Assembly (NCBI RefSeq): GCF_900115005.1 | Contig: NZ_FOUY01000007.1 | Span: 124,001 to 188,000 of the forward strand | Length of the DNA: 64,000 nucleotides | Source of the DNA: Pseudonocardia ammonioxydans | GTDB taxonomy: Bacteria > Actinomycetota > Actinomycetes > Mycobacteriales > Pseudonocardiaceae | Direction of reading: 5' to 3' | Shown: piece after piece, positions 14,289 through 22,803 of the stretch | Position numbering within the stretch: the first letter of the stretch is position 1 | Layout: each line of letters opens with the position of its first letter | Made by a program: the position numbers and the translations under genes | Notes under the pieces: model-generated | What the model was told of the DNA's origin: nothing | The model's input: only the letters and a program-made list of their open reading frames with translations | The model's database searches: none

Positions 14289-14998
14289 ACGCCCTCGCCG
14301 CGGTGCTCGCCGCCCCGCCCCCGGCGGGCGTGGAGTGGTTCGAGGCCGAGCTCTCGCCGGAGGCCGGCCGGGTCGCCTACCTCGCCGTGGGTGGCGGGGT
14401 GCTGTTCGGCTCGATCCTGCCGGTGGTGCCGACCGGGGCCATCGTCGGTGCCGCCGCGGCGACGGCGATGACCAGCGAGGCGCTGTCCCTGCCGCTGGTG
14501 CTGCTGCTCGCCTTCGCCGGGGCGCTGATCGGGGACGCGGTGACCTTCGCCGTCGCCCGCCGGGGGAGTGCCTCGGTGCTCGACGCGGTCGCGGGCGGCC
14601 GGTTCGGCGGGGCCCGTACCGGCGAGCGGATCAGCCGGGTGCGCGGCGCGTTCGCCGAACGCGGCTGGCTGCTGGTGCTGGTCGGACGGGTGGCGCCGGC
14701 CGGGCGGGTCCCGGCCCTGCTCGCGGCGGCCGCGTCCGGGATGGCCTGGACGAGGCTGCTGCCCGCGGTCGCAGGCGGCGCGGTGCTGTGGACGCTGCTC
14801 TACGGCGTCGTCGGCGTGCTCACCGGCAACCTCACCGACTCGCCGCTGGGGGCGGCGGCGCTGGCGGTGGGGCTGGTCGCCGTCGTCGGAGCGGTCACCG
14901 CGCTGGTGGGCCGGTGGCGCTCCCGGCTGCGCGCGCGCCGGGACCACCCGGCCGGGCCCGAGGGGGCCCGACGGCCGCGCACCACCGCCGACGGGTAG
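14285..14998 (+). CDS. DedA-like (SNARE-associated/VTT domain) membrane protein
   Basis: A 237-residue integral membrane protein. The GSILPVVPTGAIVGAAAA segment, the GALIGDAVTFAVAR re-entrant-like segment and the GRVAPAGRVPALLAAAASGM motif match the VTT/DedA architecture (compare F-x-R-x-x-P-x-x-R in canonical DedA). DedA proteins move polyprenyl-phosphate carriers or phospholipids across the inner membrane and affect envelope integrity. The GTG start overlaps the upstream hydrolase stop. The C-terminus is a basic, Arg-rich cytoplasmic tail. It converges with the sugar transporter gene only 12 bp away, with no evident hairpin between them. Confidence 0.8.
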   Translation: MNALAAVLAAPPPAGVEWFEAELSPEAGRVAYLAVGGGVLFGSILPVVPTGAIVGAAAATAMTSEALSLPLVLLLAFAGALIGDAVTFAVARRGSASVLDAVAGGRFGGARTGERISRVRGAFAERGWLLVLVGRVAPAGRVPALLAAAASGMAWTRLLPAVAGGAVLWTLLYGVVGVLTGNLTDSPLGAAALAVGLVAVVGAVTALVGRWRSRLRARRDHPAGPEGARRPRTTADG

Positions 14999-15010
14999 CC
15001 GGGCGGCGGT

Positions 15011-16441
15011 TCACCCCCGGCGGCCCGCGCGGGCCCGCAGCGACGCGTCGATCTCCTCCAGGCTGCGTCCCTTCGTCTCCGGCATCAGCCAGTACAGCAG
15101 GACGAAGCCCGCCGCACCGATCACCGCGAAGATCGCGAACAGCCCGGACTCGCCGAGCGAGGTGATCAGCGTCAGCGTCGTCGCGGCGATCACCAGGTCC
15201 AGCCCCCAGTGCGTGGTCGCGCCGAGCCCGGCGGCCTTGCCGCGCACCGCCGTCGGGAAGACCTCGGAGTTCACCAGCCAGATCGCGATGCCCAGGCTGG
15301 CGGCGAAGGCGGCGATGTACACGCACAGTGCCACCACGATCAGGACGCCGACCACGCCGTCCCGGGTGGGCAGCAGGAACAGCACCACCAGCGCCACCAG
15401 CGCGGCGACGACGACCGCGACCCCGCCGAGCAGCAGCGGGCGCCGGCCCCAGGAGTCGATCCGGGCCAGCGCGATCCCGGTGACGACGGTGTTGACCAGC
15501 CCGATCCCGACGGTCGCGAGGATCGCGCCGGTGTCCGAGCCGAAGACGCCCTCGAGGATGGTCGGTGCGTAGTAGATGATCGCGTTGACCCCGACGAGCT
15601 GGTTCACCGCGGCCACCCCGATGCCCAGCGTGAGTGCCGGGCGCAGCTGCGGCCGGCGCAGGTCCGCCCAGCTCCAGCGGGCCTCCTCGCGGGCGGCCTC
15701 GCGGATCTCGGCGATCTCCGCCTCGGCCTCGGCCGGAGAGCGTCCGGCGAGCGCGGCCCGGGCCTCGTCGTCGCGCCCGCGCAGCACCAGCCAGCGCGGC
15801 GACTCGCTCGCCCCGGCGAGCCCGACGAGCATCGCCAGCGCCGGGACGGCGGCCAGCGCCAGCGGCCAGCGCCAGCTCTGCGCCTCGGCGAACAGCGAGT
15901 TGACCAGGTAGGACAGCAGGATCCCGACGGTGATCAGGAACTGGTTCATCGAGACCAGCCGGCCGCGGGACTCCTTGGGGGCGATCTCGGCGATGTAGAG
16001 CGGCACGCACACCGACGAGACGCCGATCGCCAGGCCGAGCAGGACCCGCGCGGCGAGCAGCGTCCCCGGGCCCGGGGCGAGTCCCGACAGCACGGCGCCG
16101 ACCAGGAACACCGCCGCGACCCTCAGCAGCGTCCGGCGCCGTCCCAGTGCGTCGGTGATCGCGCCACCGGCGAGCGCCCCGACCAGGGCCCCCGCCAGCA
16201 ACCCGGAGACGATCAGCTGCCGGCCGCCGTCACCGAGCCCGAACTCCGGCGCGACGAACAGCAGCGCGCCGCTGATCACGCCGGTGTCGTAGCCGAACAG
16301 CAGCCCGCCACCCGCGGCGACCGCGGTCGCCACCCCGACCCCGCGGCCCGGCCGGGGAGCCCGCCCGGACCCGTGCTCGCGGTGCCGCGCCCGCCCGGAC
16401 CCGTGCTGCTGAGCCCGCCCGGACCCGTCTTGTGCCGCCAT
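15011..16441 (-). CDS. Sugar porter family MFS transporter
   Basis: A 476-residue, 12-helix transporter with the sugar-porter signatures: GYDTGVISGAL in TM1, DALGRRRTL and DSWGRRPLLLGG loops, PLYIAEIAPKESRGR after TM4, NQLVGVNAIIYYAPTI in TM7 and PETKGRSLEEID after TM12. It is probably a sugar:proton symporter; the PETKG and GINxxxYY-like motifs support sugar binding without identifying the sugar. An unusual N-terminal extension of about 30 residues repeats GSGRA three times, encoded by a 14-bp DNA repeat. No sugar-catabolic or regulatory gene sits beside it. It is read toward the convergent DedA-like gene. Confidence 0.9.
   Translation of the reverse strand: MAAQDGSGRAQQHGSGRARHREHGSGRAPRPGRGVGVATAVAAGGGLLFGYDTGVISGALLFVAPEFGLGDGGRQLIVSGLLAGALVGALAGGAITDALGRRRTLLRVAAVFLVGAVLSGLAPGPGTLLAARVLLGLAIGVSSVCVPLYIAEIAPKESRGRLVSMNQFLITVGILLSYLVNSLFAEAQSWRWPLALAAVPALAMLVGLAGASESPRWLVLRGRDDEARAALAGRSPAEAEAEIAEIREAAREEARWSWADLRRPQLRPALTLGIGVAAVNQLVGVNAIIYYAPTILEGVFGSDTGAILATVGIGLVNTVVTGIALARIDSWGRRPLLLGGVAVVVAALVALVVLFLLPTRDGVVGVLIVVALCVYIAAFAASLGIAIWLVNSEVFPTAVRGKAAGLGATTHWGLDLVIAATTLTLITSLGESGLFAIFAVIGAAGFVLLYWLMPETKGRSLEEIDASLRARAGRRG
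16361..16428. repeat. Three in-frame copies of a 14-bp repeat in the sugar porter N-terminus
   Basis: CCGCCCGGACCCGT occurs at 16361, 16391 and 16415. The 30- and 24-bp spacings preserve frame, so copy number changes would lengthen or shorten the GSGRA-rich cytoplasmic extension without breaking the transporter. Confidence 0.75.
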
Positions 16442-16548
16442 CCGGTCGCCCCTCCCGATCGGCTCACGCGACGGCTGCGTCGCGCAACGGTCAGCGCCAG
16501 GGTCGCCGGAGCGGTCCGCGGATGTCCACTCCGGGCGCGGACACGGAA

Positions 16549-16588
16549 CCGGCCGGGCGCGGCAGGAGGGAGGGCTGCGCCCGGCCGG
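16549..16588 (-). terminator. Terminator hairpin downstream of the HtrA gene
   Basis: CCGGCCGGGCGC (16549-16560) and GCGCCCGGCCGG (16577-16588) are perfect complements with a purine-rich 16-nt loop. The hairpin lies about 50 bp past the HtrA stop on the minus strand and before the sugar porter start. Confidence 0.72.
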
Positions 16589-16636
16589 AGGCCGGAACCG
16601 CTGGGGTGCTGCTCGGGAGTGCTGGTCCGGTGGAGG

Positions 16637-18142
16637 TCAGTCGCCGAACGGGCTGAAGCCGAACGGGAGCGGGCTGCCCCCGCCGCCCGGGCCCCCGCCG
16701 TCCGGGGACGTCGAGCCGTTCTGCGCGTTGGCCGCGGCGGTGTCCGGCACGCTGCCCAGCGTCACCGGCACCTCCCGGGCGTCCCCACCACTGCCGACGG
16801 TCAGCGTGACCTGCTGGCCCGGGACGAAGTTGCCCACCCGGGCGATGAGGTCGGCGAAGCTGGAGACCGGGTACTCGTTGACCTTGGTGACGACGTCGCC
16901 CGCCCGCAGGCCCGCGGTCTCGGCGGGCGACCCCGGCTGCACCGCGGCGATCTGCGCGCCACCTGCTCCGGAGGCCGAGCCGGACGCCGACACCGACCCC
17001 TGGACGCCGAGCTGGGGCTTGGTCGCGACGCCGTCGGACATCAGTTCCTGGGCGACCCGCTTCGCGGTGTCGACCGGGATGGCGAAGCCGAGGCCGATCG
17101 ACCCCGCGTTCTGCCCGCTGGTCGCGATCGCCGAGTTGATGCCGACGACCTGGCCGGACAGGTTCACCAGCGGCCCGCCGGAGTTGCCCTGGTTGATCGG
17201 GGCGTCGGTCTGCAGGCCGTTGTAGACGACCGGTGACCCGCCGTCCTCGCCGCCCGCGGCCACGGTTCGGTTCAGGGCGCTGACGATGCCGGCGGTGACC
17301 GTGCCGGACAGCCCCTGCGGCGAGCCCGTGGCGACGACCTGCTCACCGACCTGCACGCTCGAGGACTCCCCGAGCGTGGCGGCCTTCAGCCCCGATGCCC
17401 CCTCCAGCCGCAGGACCGCGAGGTCGTAGCTGGGGGAGGTGCCGACGACGGTCGCGCGGTACTGGTTGCCGTCGGACGTGGACACCGTGATCTGGGCGCC
17501 GTTCCCGGCGCCGGCCACGACGTGGTTGTTGGTGAGGACCTCGCCGTCGGCGGTGAGGACGACCCCGGAGCCCTCGGACGCGCCCTGCGCGGTGCGGACC
17601 TGGATGTCGACCGTGCTCGGGGTGATCGCGGCCGCCGCACCGGCGATCGACCCGTCGGCCGGCTCGGCGGGGGCGGGCGGCTCGGCGGCGCTCGCCAGGG
17701 CGGGCGGGTTCGCGGAGCCGGAGTCGCCGAGGACGGCGTAGGCGCCACCGAAACCGACACCACCGCCGATCAGCCCCGCGGCGAGGGCCACCGCCACCAG
17801 CCCGGCCCCGAACCGGCGCGGCGGCTTCGGCGGGGGAGCCTGCTGCGGGAACGGCGGGTAGACCGCGGTGGGCGGGCTGCCGGCGCCGTGTGCCGGGACG
17901 GTCGGGTGGCCGGCGGGGTCCCCGTCCGACGCCCACGGCGGGCGTGGCTGTGCGGACGGGTTCCCGCCCGGCCGGTGGTCGGTGTCGGTCATGCGGGACG
18001 TCTCCTGTGCGCGGGTGTCACCGGCGTGCGCGGAACCGTCGCCGGGCGCACGCTGCTCGGACCGGGTGGGTTCCGGGGCGTCGCCGCCGGGGGAGGTCCG
18101 TCCGTCGGCGCGCTCGCCGGGACCCGGTCCGTACTCGGTCAT
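16637..18142 (-). CDS. Membrane-anchored HtrA/DegP-like serine protease with PDZ domain
   Basis: A 501-residue protein in four parts. A disordered cytoplasmic N-terminus is rich in Pro, Gly and charged residues. One transmembrane helix (LVAVALAAGLIGGGVGFGG) follows. Next is a trypsin-like domain with His207 in NNHVV, Asp240 in YDLAVL and Ser321 in GNSGGPLV. Last is a PDZ domain (PGSPAETAGLRAGDVVTKV) with a Gly/Pro tail. HtrA proteases degrade or refold damaged exported proteins. The start is uncertain: ATG 18142 lacks a clear RBS, while an internal ATG at 17992 has AGGAG at good spacing. The upstream codons are still strongly coding-like, so I kept the longer form. The GIDE-domain gene lies 121 bp upstream on the same strand. 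Confidence 0.88.
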   Translation of the reverse strand: MTEYGPGPGERADGRTSPGGDAPEPTRSEQRAPGDGSAHAGDTRAQETSRMTDTDHRPGGNPSAQPRPPWASDGDPAGHPTVPAHGAGSPPTAVYPPFPQQAPPPKPPRRFGAGLVAVALAAGLIGGGVGFGGAYAVLGDSGSANPPALASAAEPPAPAEPADGSIAGAAAAITPSTVDIQVRTAQGASEGSGVVLTADGEVLTNNHVVAGAGNGAQITVSTSDGNQYRATVVGTSPSYDLAVLRLEGASGLKAATLGESSSVQVGEQVVATGSPQGLSGTVTAGIVSALNRTVAAGGEDGGSPVVYNGLQTDAPINQGNSGGPLVNLSGQVVGINSAIATSGQNAGSIGLGFAIPVDTAKRVAQELMSDGVATKPQLGVQGSVSASGSASGAGGAQIAAVQPGSPAETAGLRAGDVVTKVNEYPVSSFADLIARVGNFVPGQQVTLTVGSGGDAREVPVTLGSVPDTAAANAQNGSTSPDGGGPGGGGSPLPFGFSPFGD

Positions 18143-18263
18143 GGCACCACTGTGGGATGCGACCCTGAGACGATCCTGTGACCGTGCTGGGAATCCCGCG
18201 GGTGTCGCGGGCCGAGGCCGGCCGGTGGGCCGGGGAGCACCGGGCGGCACGGCGCCGGCGGGG

Positions 18264-19040
18264 TCAGGTGACGGCGCCGGCCACGGCGAGCACGAGCCCG
18301 AGCAGCACCGCCGCCGCACCGCCGCGCGCCCACCACCGCTGGCCGGCCCGGGCGGCGGTGGTCAGCTCCTCCTCGGTGCGGGTGGAGAGCACGAACGGGT
18401 GCGCACGGTCCTGCGGGCGCCGGATCACCAGCGGGCCGTCCCGGTCGTCGACCTCACCGAGGACGTACATCCGCACCCCGGGGCGCAGCACCCACTCCTG
18501 GTGGCGGTAGCCGACGGTCCGGTCCCGGTGACCACCGAGGAAGCCCGAGTCGCCGACCCCGCCGGAGGGCCCGGCGCCCGGCTCGAACCGGTCGAGCACC
18601 TGCTCCACCGGGTCCGGCCGCACCCCGCCCGGGTCGACACCGATGCTGTGCCCGTCGCGGACCAGCGGCCACCCGTGCGGCGAGGTCCGCTCGGAGACGG
18701 TCTCGGTGTGCGTGCTGGTCCGCATCCGGCCCTCGTCGTCGCGTTCCCGCCGCTCGAAGCGGCGCTCGACGCGGTGCGCGTGCCAGACGCACTCCACGCC
18801 GGCCAGCTCGGAGCGCAGGATCCCGACCGGTGCGGGCGCGGTCTCCCCGACGACCTCGCAGACCAGGCGGAACCCGCCGGGCCCACCGCCCAGGTCGGCG
18901 GTGATCCGGGCCCGCTCGAGCAGCTCGGGCACCGCCAGCGTCTCCGCCGCCATCATGGCGTGCACCCGTCGCTGGGTGCGCACGGCCATCCAGAAGCAGC
19001 CCCCGCCGGCGAGCAGCAGGACGATCCCGATCCACAGCAC
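18264..19040 (-). CDS. GIDE (MULAN/MUL1 BAM-like) domain membrane protein without RING
   Basis: A 258-residue protein with one helix at each end: LWIGIVLLLAGGGCFWMAV at residues 2-20, and AAAVLLGLVLAVAGAV at the C-terminus. Between them is a domain of about 200 residues resembling the GIDE/BAM domain of the mitochondrial E3 ligase MUL1. Visible features are the RITADLGG...VCEVVGE beta pattern, the SELAGVECVWHAHRVERR stretch and the WVLRPGVRMYVLGEVDD motif. No RING finger follows, as usual for bacterial members. The function in bacteria is not established; its position beside HtrA suggests envelope quality control, but that is inference. The GTG start gives an immediate signal-anchor. Confidence 0.7.
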   Translation of the reverse strand: MLWIGIVLLLAGGGCFWMAVRTQRRVHAMMAAETLAVPELLERARITADLGGGPGGFRLVCEVVGETAPAPVGILRSELAGVECVWHAHRVERRFERRERDDEGRMRTSTHTETVSERTSPHGWPLVRDGHSIGVDPGGVRPDPVEQVLDRFEPGAGPSGGVGDSGFLGGHRDRTVGYRHQEWVLRPGVRMYVLGEVDDRDGPLVIRRPQDRAHPFVLSTRTEEELTTAARAGQRWWARGGAAAVLLGLVLAVAGAVT

Positions 19041-19122
19041 GGGCGGGAATCTATCCCGCCGGTGCCGTGGATCGGGCGGATCGTGCGAATCAGTGGCCCG
19101 GCTGTGACCGGGCGCCGCGCTC

Positions 19123-20292
19123 TCAGCCGAGCAGCTCGATGATCGTCGCGTTCGCCGTGCCGCCGCCCTCGCACATGGTCTGCAGGCCGTAGCGGATGCC
19201 GCGGTCGCGCATGTGGTGCACCAGCCGGGTCAGCAGGATCGTCCCGGACGCCCCCAGCGGGTGGCCGACCGCGATCGCCCCGCCGAGCGGGTTGAGCCGG
19301 TCGGTCTCGGCGCCGAGCTCGACCTGCCAGGCCAGCGGCACCGGCGCGAACGCCTCGTTGACCTCGAACGCGCCGATGTCGCCGATCGAGAGCCCGGAGC
19401 GCTTGAGCACCTTCTGGGTGGCCGGGATCGGTCCGGTCAGCATCCGCAGCGGGTCGGCACCGGACACCGCCCCGGAGTGGTAGCGGGCGATCGGGGTCAG
19501 CCCCAGCTCGGCCGCCCGCTCCGGCGTGGTCACCAGCACCGCCGACGCGCCGTCGGAGATCTGTGAGCTGTTCCCGGCGTGGATCACCCCGGTCTCGGAG
19601 AACGACGGCTTGAGCGCGCCCAGGGTGTCCACGCTGGTGCCGCGGCGCAGGCCCTCGTCGGCGGTGAAGCCGGGCGCCCCGGGGATGTCGACGAGCTGGC
19701 CGTCGAACGCGCCGGAGTCGATCGCGGCGGCCGCGAGCTCGTGGCTGCGGGAGGCGTACTCGTCGAGCCGGGTGCGCGAGAAGCCCCAGTCACGGGCGAT
19801 CCGCTCCGCGCCGACGCCCTGGTTGAAGTCGTTGTTCGGGAACTCGCCGGACTCCAGGTCCGCCCGGTAGCGCTCGCGCACCAGCGGACCGTACGGGCGT
19901 CCGAGGTCGCGGCCGGCGCCCAGCGGGACCCGGGTCATCGACTCGATCCCGCCCGCGACGACGACGTCGTACTGCCCGGACATCACCATCCCGGCCGCGA
20001 AGTCGAACGCCGACTGGCTCGACCCGCAGGCCCGGTTGATCGTGACGCCCGGGACCGTCTCCGGCCAGCCCGCGGCGAGCAGTGCGTACCGGCCGATCTG
20101 CGCGGCCTGGTCGCCGACCTGGTTGACACAGCCCCACACGACGTCGTCGACGACCTCGGGGTCGAGCCCGGTGCGCTCGGCCAGCGCGGTGAGCACGGCC
20201 GCGGACAGGTCGACCGGGTGGATCTCGGACAGCGACCCCTTCCGCTTGCCGATGGGGGTGCGGACGGCCTCACAGATGACGGCTTCGGGCAT
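19123..20292 (-). CDS. Acetyl-CoA acetyltransferase (thiolase family)
   Basis: A 389-residue thiolase of normal length. The acyl-accepting Cys lies in INRACGSSQ. The deprotonating His is in the motif VGHPLGASG and the second catalytic Cys is in MCEGGGTAN. NEAFAPVPLAW is the usual NEAF motif. It either condenses two acetyl-CoA to acetoacetyl-CoA or cleaves 3-ketoacyl-CoA in beta-oxidation. An isolated gene with its own GAGGAGAA ribosome site suggests a degradative role, but direction cannot be read from sequence. It is transcribed away from the riboswitch-controlled gene to its right, so the 125 bp between them probably carries back-to-back promoters. Confidence 0.92.
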   Translation of the reverse strand: MPEAVICEAVRTPIGKRKGSLSEIHPVDLSAAVLTALAERTGLDPEVVDDVVWGCVNQVGDQAAQIGRYALLAAGWPETVPGVTINRACGSSQSAFDFAAGMVMSGQYDVVVAGGIESMTRVPLGAGRDLGRPYGPLVRERYRADLESGEFPNNDFNQGVGAERIARDWGFSRTRLDEYASRSHELAAAAIDSGAFDGQLVDIPGAPGFTADEGLRRGTSVDTLGALKPSFSETGVIHAGNSSQISDGASAVLVTTPERAAELGLTPIARYHSGAVSGADPLRMLTGPIPATQKVLKRSGLSIGDIGAFEVNEAFAPVPLAWQVELGAETDRLNPLGGAIAVGHPLGASGTILLTRLVHHMRDRGIRYGLQTMCEGGGTANATIIELLG

Positions 20293-20417
20293 GGGACGTT
20301 CTCCTCGGTCGGCGGTGACACTCCGGCTCGTTCGCAACGCTAAGCCGTCGCCGGTGCCCCGCACCAGCGACCTCGTGAGAGTGCGGTCACAGCCCGCGCT
20401 GCGCGGTCGAGCCTTCT

Positions 20418-20610
20418 GGATCGGTGAGGTACGGTCCTTGTCGTACGCGAAGGGGAGTAGCTCCCAACGCTGTGCTCGACATACTGGTCCGCGCCACGGA
20501 GCCCGGGCCCGGGTGCAGCGGCCTGTCCACCACCAGGCGAGCGAGACCTTCGATCCGCACCGTGCCGGATCGAGGTCGCTTTTCCCCTCGATCCGGCGTG
20601 AGATCGAGGG
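20418..20610 (+). ncRNA. yybP-ykoY manganese riboswitch with translational switch
   Basis: The family core AAGGGGAGTAGC starts at 20450 and the 3' core GGCGAGCGAGACCTT ends at 20550. Aptamer helix P1 can form between GGATCGGTGAGGT (20418-20430) and ACCTTCGATCC (20546-20556). Three further helices compete downstream: CGATCCG (20551-20557) with CGGATCG (20567-20573); CCGGATCGAGG (20565-20575) with CCTCGATCCGG (20586-20596); and CCCTCGATC (20585-20593) with GATCGAGGG (20602-20610). The last contains the ribosome site. Closing P1 should disrupt the first helix, favour the second and free the ribosome site, so ligand turns translation on. This agrees with the known Mn2+-on behaviour of the family. 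Confidence 0.88.
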
Positions 20611-20616
20611 ATGGAC

Positions 20617-21912
20617 ATGGACGGATTCCTGATCGCGCTCGCGGTCAGCTTCGGTGCTGTCTTCGTGGCCGAGCTCGGTGACAAGTCCCAGCTCATGGCC
20701 CTGACGTTCGCGACCCGGTTCCGGGTGCTCCCGGTGCTCACCGGCATCACCGTCGCCGCCGCGGTGACCCACCTGGTGTCGGTGGCCGTCGGCTACGGCC
20801 TGGGCGCGTCCCTGCCGACCGGCTGGATCACGCTGGTCGCCGCGGTCGCCTTCATCGGCTTCGGGCTCTGGAGCCTGCGCGGGGAGCAGGAGGACGACGA
20901 CGAGCCGCCCCGCAGCGGTGGCGGCTCGGCCGTCGTGACGGTGACGGTGACGTTCTTCCTCGCCGAGCTCGGCGACAAGACGATGCTCGCCACCATCGCG
21001 CTGGGCGCGCAGTACAACTGGGTCGGTGTCTGGCTCGGCTCGACCGCAGGCATGGTCGCGGCCGGTGGGCTGGCCATCGTCGTCGGCCGCACGCTCGGCA
21101 AGCGGCTGCCCGACCGGGTCATCGGGATCGGTGGCGCGCTGCTCTTCCTCGCCTTCGGTGTCTGGATGCTCGTCGAGGCCGTCTCCGAGCTGACCGGCAT
21201 CGGCGACTGGGGCGCTGCGCTCGACGCGATCGACCACACGGTGTACGGCTGGGCGGCCCTGGTGCTCGGCGTGCTCGCCACCGGCCTCGGACTGTGGGCC
21301 CGCAACCGGGCGCACCGGGCCCGCGGTGAGCGCCGCCTCGACGTCGCCCGTGCCCCGGGCAGTGCGGCGTGGTGGGCGCGGGTCACCTTCGCCGTGGCGG
21401 CGGTGCTGGGCTTCGGAGCACCGCTGCTGGTCGCCCTCGACGTGCTCGAGCCCATCTCGGTGCTGGCCCGCCCCGGTGTCGCCGTGGTCGGCGCCGGACT
21501 GCTGCTGCTCGGCTTCGCCGTGCTCGCGATCGCGATGCTGCAGCTCGGGACGGTGTGGAAGCGGTCGGCGGCCGAGGCCGGTGCGGCTGCCGGGGGCGAC
21601 CCCGAGCCCGCGCGCCGGCCGGTGCTCGCGACCGGCGGCCTCTACCGCCGGGTCCGCAACCCCGGGCTGACCGGCCTGATCGTCGGATGCGGCGGGATGC
21701 TGTGCATGGCGCCGACGGTGCTCGGGGTGCTCGCCGGTGTGCTGATCCTGGTCGCGGTACAGATCCAGGCCCGCGGGGTGTACGAGCCGGGGCTGCGCAG
21801 CGCGCTCGGCCCCGAGTACGACGCCTACCGCAGCCGCACCGGCCGGTTCCTGCCCCGGGTGCGCGGGCACCGCCGGGGCGCCGGCGAGGAGGACCGCACC
21901 CGCGTCGGCTGA
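20617..21912 (+). CDS. GDT1/TMEM165-family Mn2+/Ca2+ transporter fused to an ICMT-like domain
   Basis: A 431-residue membrane protein. The first 200 or so residues hold the two GDT1 signatures, ELGDKS at residue 19 and ELGDKT at residue 117, which line the cation path of TMEM165/MneA-type Mn exporters. Further helices follow, then a C-terminal isoprenylcysteine-methyltransferase-like (ICMT/PEMT) domain with GLYRRVRNPG and the late YEPGLRSALGPEYDAY segment. GAGGG at 20606-20610 sits 6 nt before the ATG at 20617 but abuts the in-frame ATG at 20611, so I start at 20617. Expression is probably controlled by the upstream manganese riboswitch, so the cation export role is well supported; the methyltransferase-like part is of unknown use. 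Confidence 0.88.
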   Translation: MDGFLIALAVSFGAVFVAELGDKSQLMALTFATRFRVLPVLTGITVAAAVTHLVSVAVGYGLGASLPTGWITLVAAVAFIGFGLWSLRGEQEDDDEPPRSGGGSAVVTVTVTFFLAELGDKTMLATIALGAQYNWVGVWLGSTAGMVAAGGLAIVVGRTLGKRLPDRVIGIGGALLFLAFGVWMLVEAVSELTGIGDWGAALDAIDHTVYGWAALVLGVLATGLGLWARNRAHRARGERRLDVARAPGSAAWWARVTFAVAAVLGFGAPLLVALDVLEPISVLARPGVAVVGAGLLLLGFAVLAIAMLQLGTVWKRSAAEAGAAAGGDPEPARRPVLATGGLYRRVRNPGLTGLIVGCGGMLCMAPTVLGVLAGVLILVAVQIQARGVYEPGLRSALGPEYDAYRSRTGRFLPRVRGHRRGAGEEDRTRVG

Positions 21913-21987
21913 TCCGGGAGCTCTTCCGGGCGGCAGCGCTACTCAGTACGGTGTACGGGGACCGTCTGCCGTACGGAGGGGGAGCGC

Positions 21988-22803
21988 ATGACGATCCTGG
22001 TCACCGGCGCCACGGGCAACATCGGCCGTCTGGTCGTCGACCACCTGCTGGAGCGCACCGCGGAACCGGTCCGGGCGCTGACCGTGGACCCGGAGCGGGC
22101 GGCGTTGCCCGCGGGGGTCGAGGCCGTCCGCGGGTCGGTGCGGCGCCCGTCCGGCCTGGACGGGGTGTTCGACGGCGTGCGCGCCCTGTACCTCGCGCCG
22201 GTGGAGGCGACCGCGGCCGAGGTGCTCGCCCGGGCCGCGGACGCGGGCGTGGAGTACGTCGTCGACCTCTCCGGGGAGCCCGAGAGCTGGTGGGGCTCGG
22301 TGACCGCGGCCGTGGAGGCGGCCGGGCCGGCCTGGACACACCTGTGGCCCGGGGACTTCGTGGAGAACGTGCGGATGTGGCTGCCGCAGATCCGCGCGCA
22401 CGGCGTGGTGCGCGAGCCGTGGCCCTGGCTGGCGAGCACGCCGACGGCCATGACCGACATCGCCGAGGTCGCGGCCGTCGCGCTCACCACCGACGGCTAC
22501 GCGGGCAGGGCCCTGTCCCTGACCGGGCCGGAGGCGGTGACCCGCTGCGAGATGGTGGCCGCGATCGCCGCGGCCACCGGCGTCCCGATCGGGTTCGAGC
22601 GGGTCGAGCCCGAGGAGGCCGTCGCGGCGCTGGAGCCGTCGCTGGGCGCCGAGCACGCCGACGTCGTGATCAACACGATCCTCGGGTTCCTGCACGACGC
22701 CGAGCCGGTCCCGAACGGCGTGGTCGAGGAGGTCACGGGCCGGCCCGGCACGACGGTCGCGGCCTGGGCCCGCGCCCACGCCGACGAGTTACTGCGCCCG
22801 TGA
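21988..22803 (+). CDS. NAD(P)H-binding atypical SDR (NmrA/azoreductase-like)
   Basis: A 271-residue Rossmann protein starting with TGATGNIGRLVV at residues 5-16, the glycine motif of the atypical SDRs of the NmrA/SDR-a5 type. It lacks an obvious YxxxK pair, and PGDFVENVRMWLPQI resembles the substrate-side loop of this family. Members act as NAD(P)-dependent reductases or as redox-sensing regulators; the substrate is unknown. The GGAGGGGGAGCGC ribosome site supports the ATG at 21988. Its TGA stop lies inside the left arm of the perfect palindrome that follows. It stands alone, convergent with the sulfur oxidoreductase gene. Confidence 0.85.
   Translation: MTILVTGATGNIGRLVVDHLLERTAEPVRALTVDPERAALPAGVEAVRGSVRRPSGLDGVFDGVRALYLAPVEATAAEVLARAADAGVEYVVDLSGEPESWWGSVTAAVEAAGPAWTHLWPGDFVENVRMWLPQIRAHGVVREPWPWLASTPTAMTDIAEVAAVALTTDGYAGRALSLTGPEAVTRCEMVAAIAAATGVPIGFERVEPEEAVAALEPSLGAEHADVVINTILGFLHDAEPVPNGVVEEVTGRPGTTVAAWARAHADELLRP

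Noticed and set aside
13057..14998. A metabolic island or transferred cluster formed by the PPOX, hydrolase and DedA-like genes
   Set aside because: Codon use and GC content match the neighbours and there is no mobility gene; the close spacing only supports an ordinary operon.
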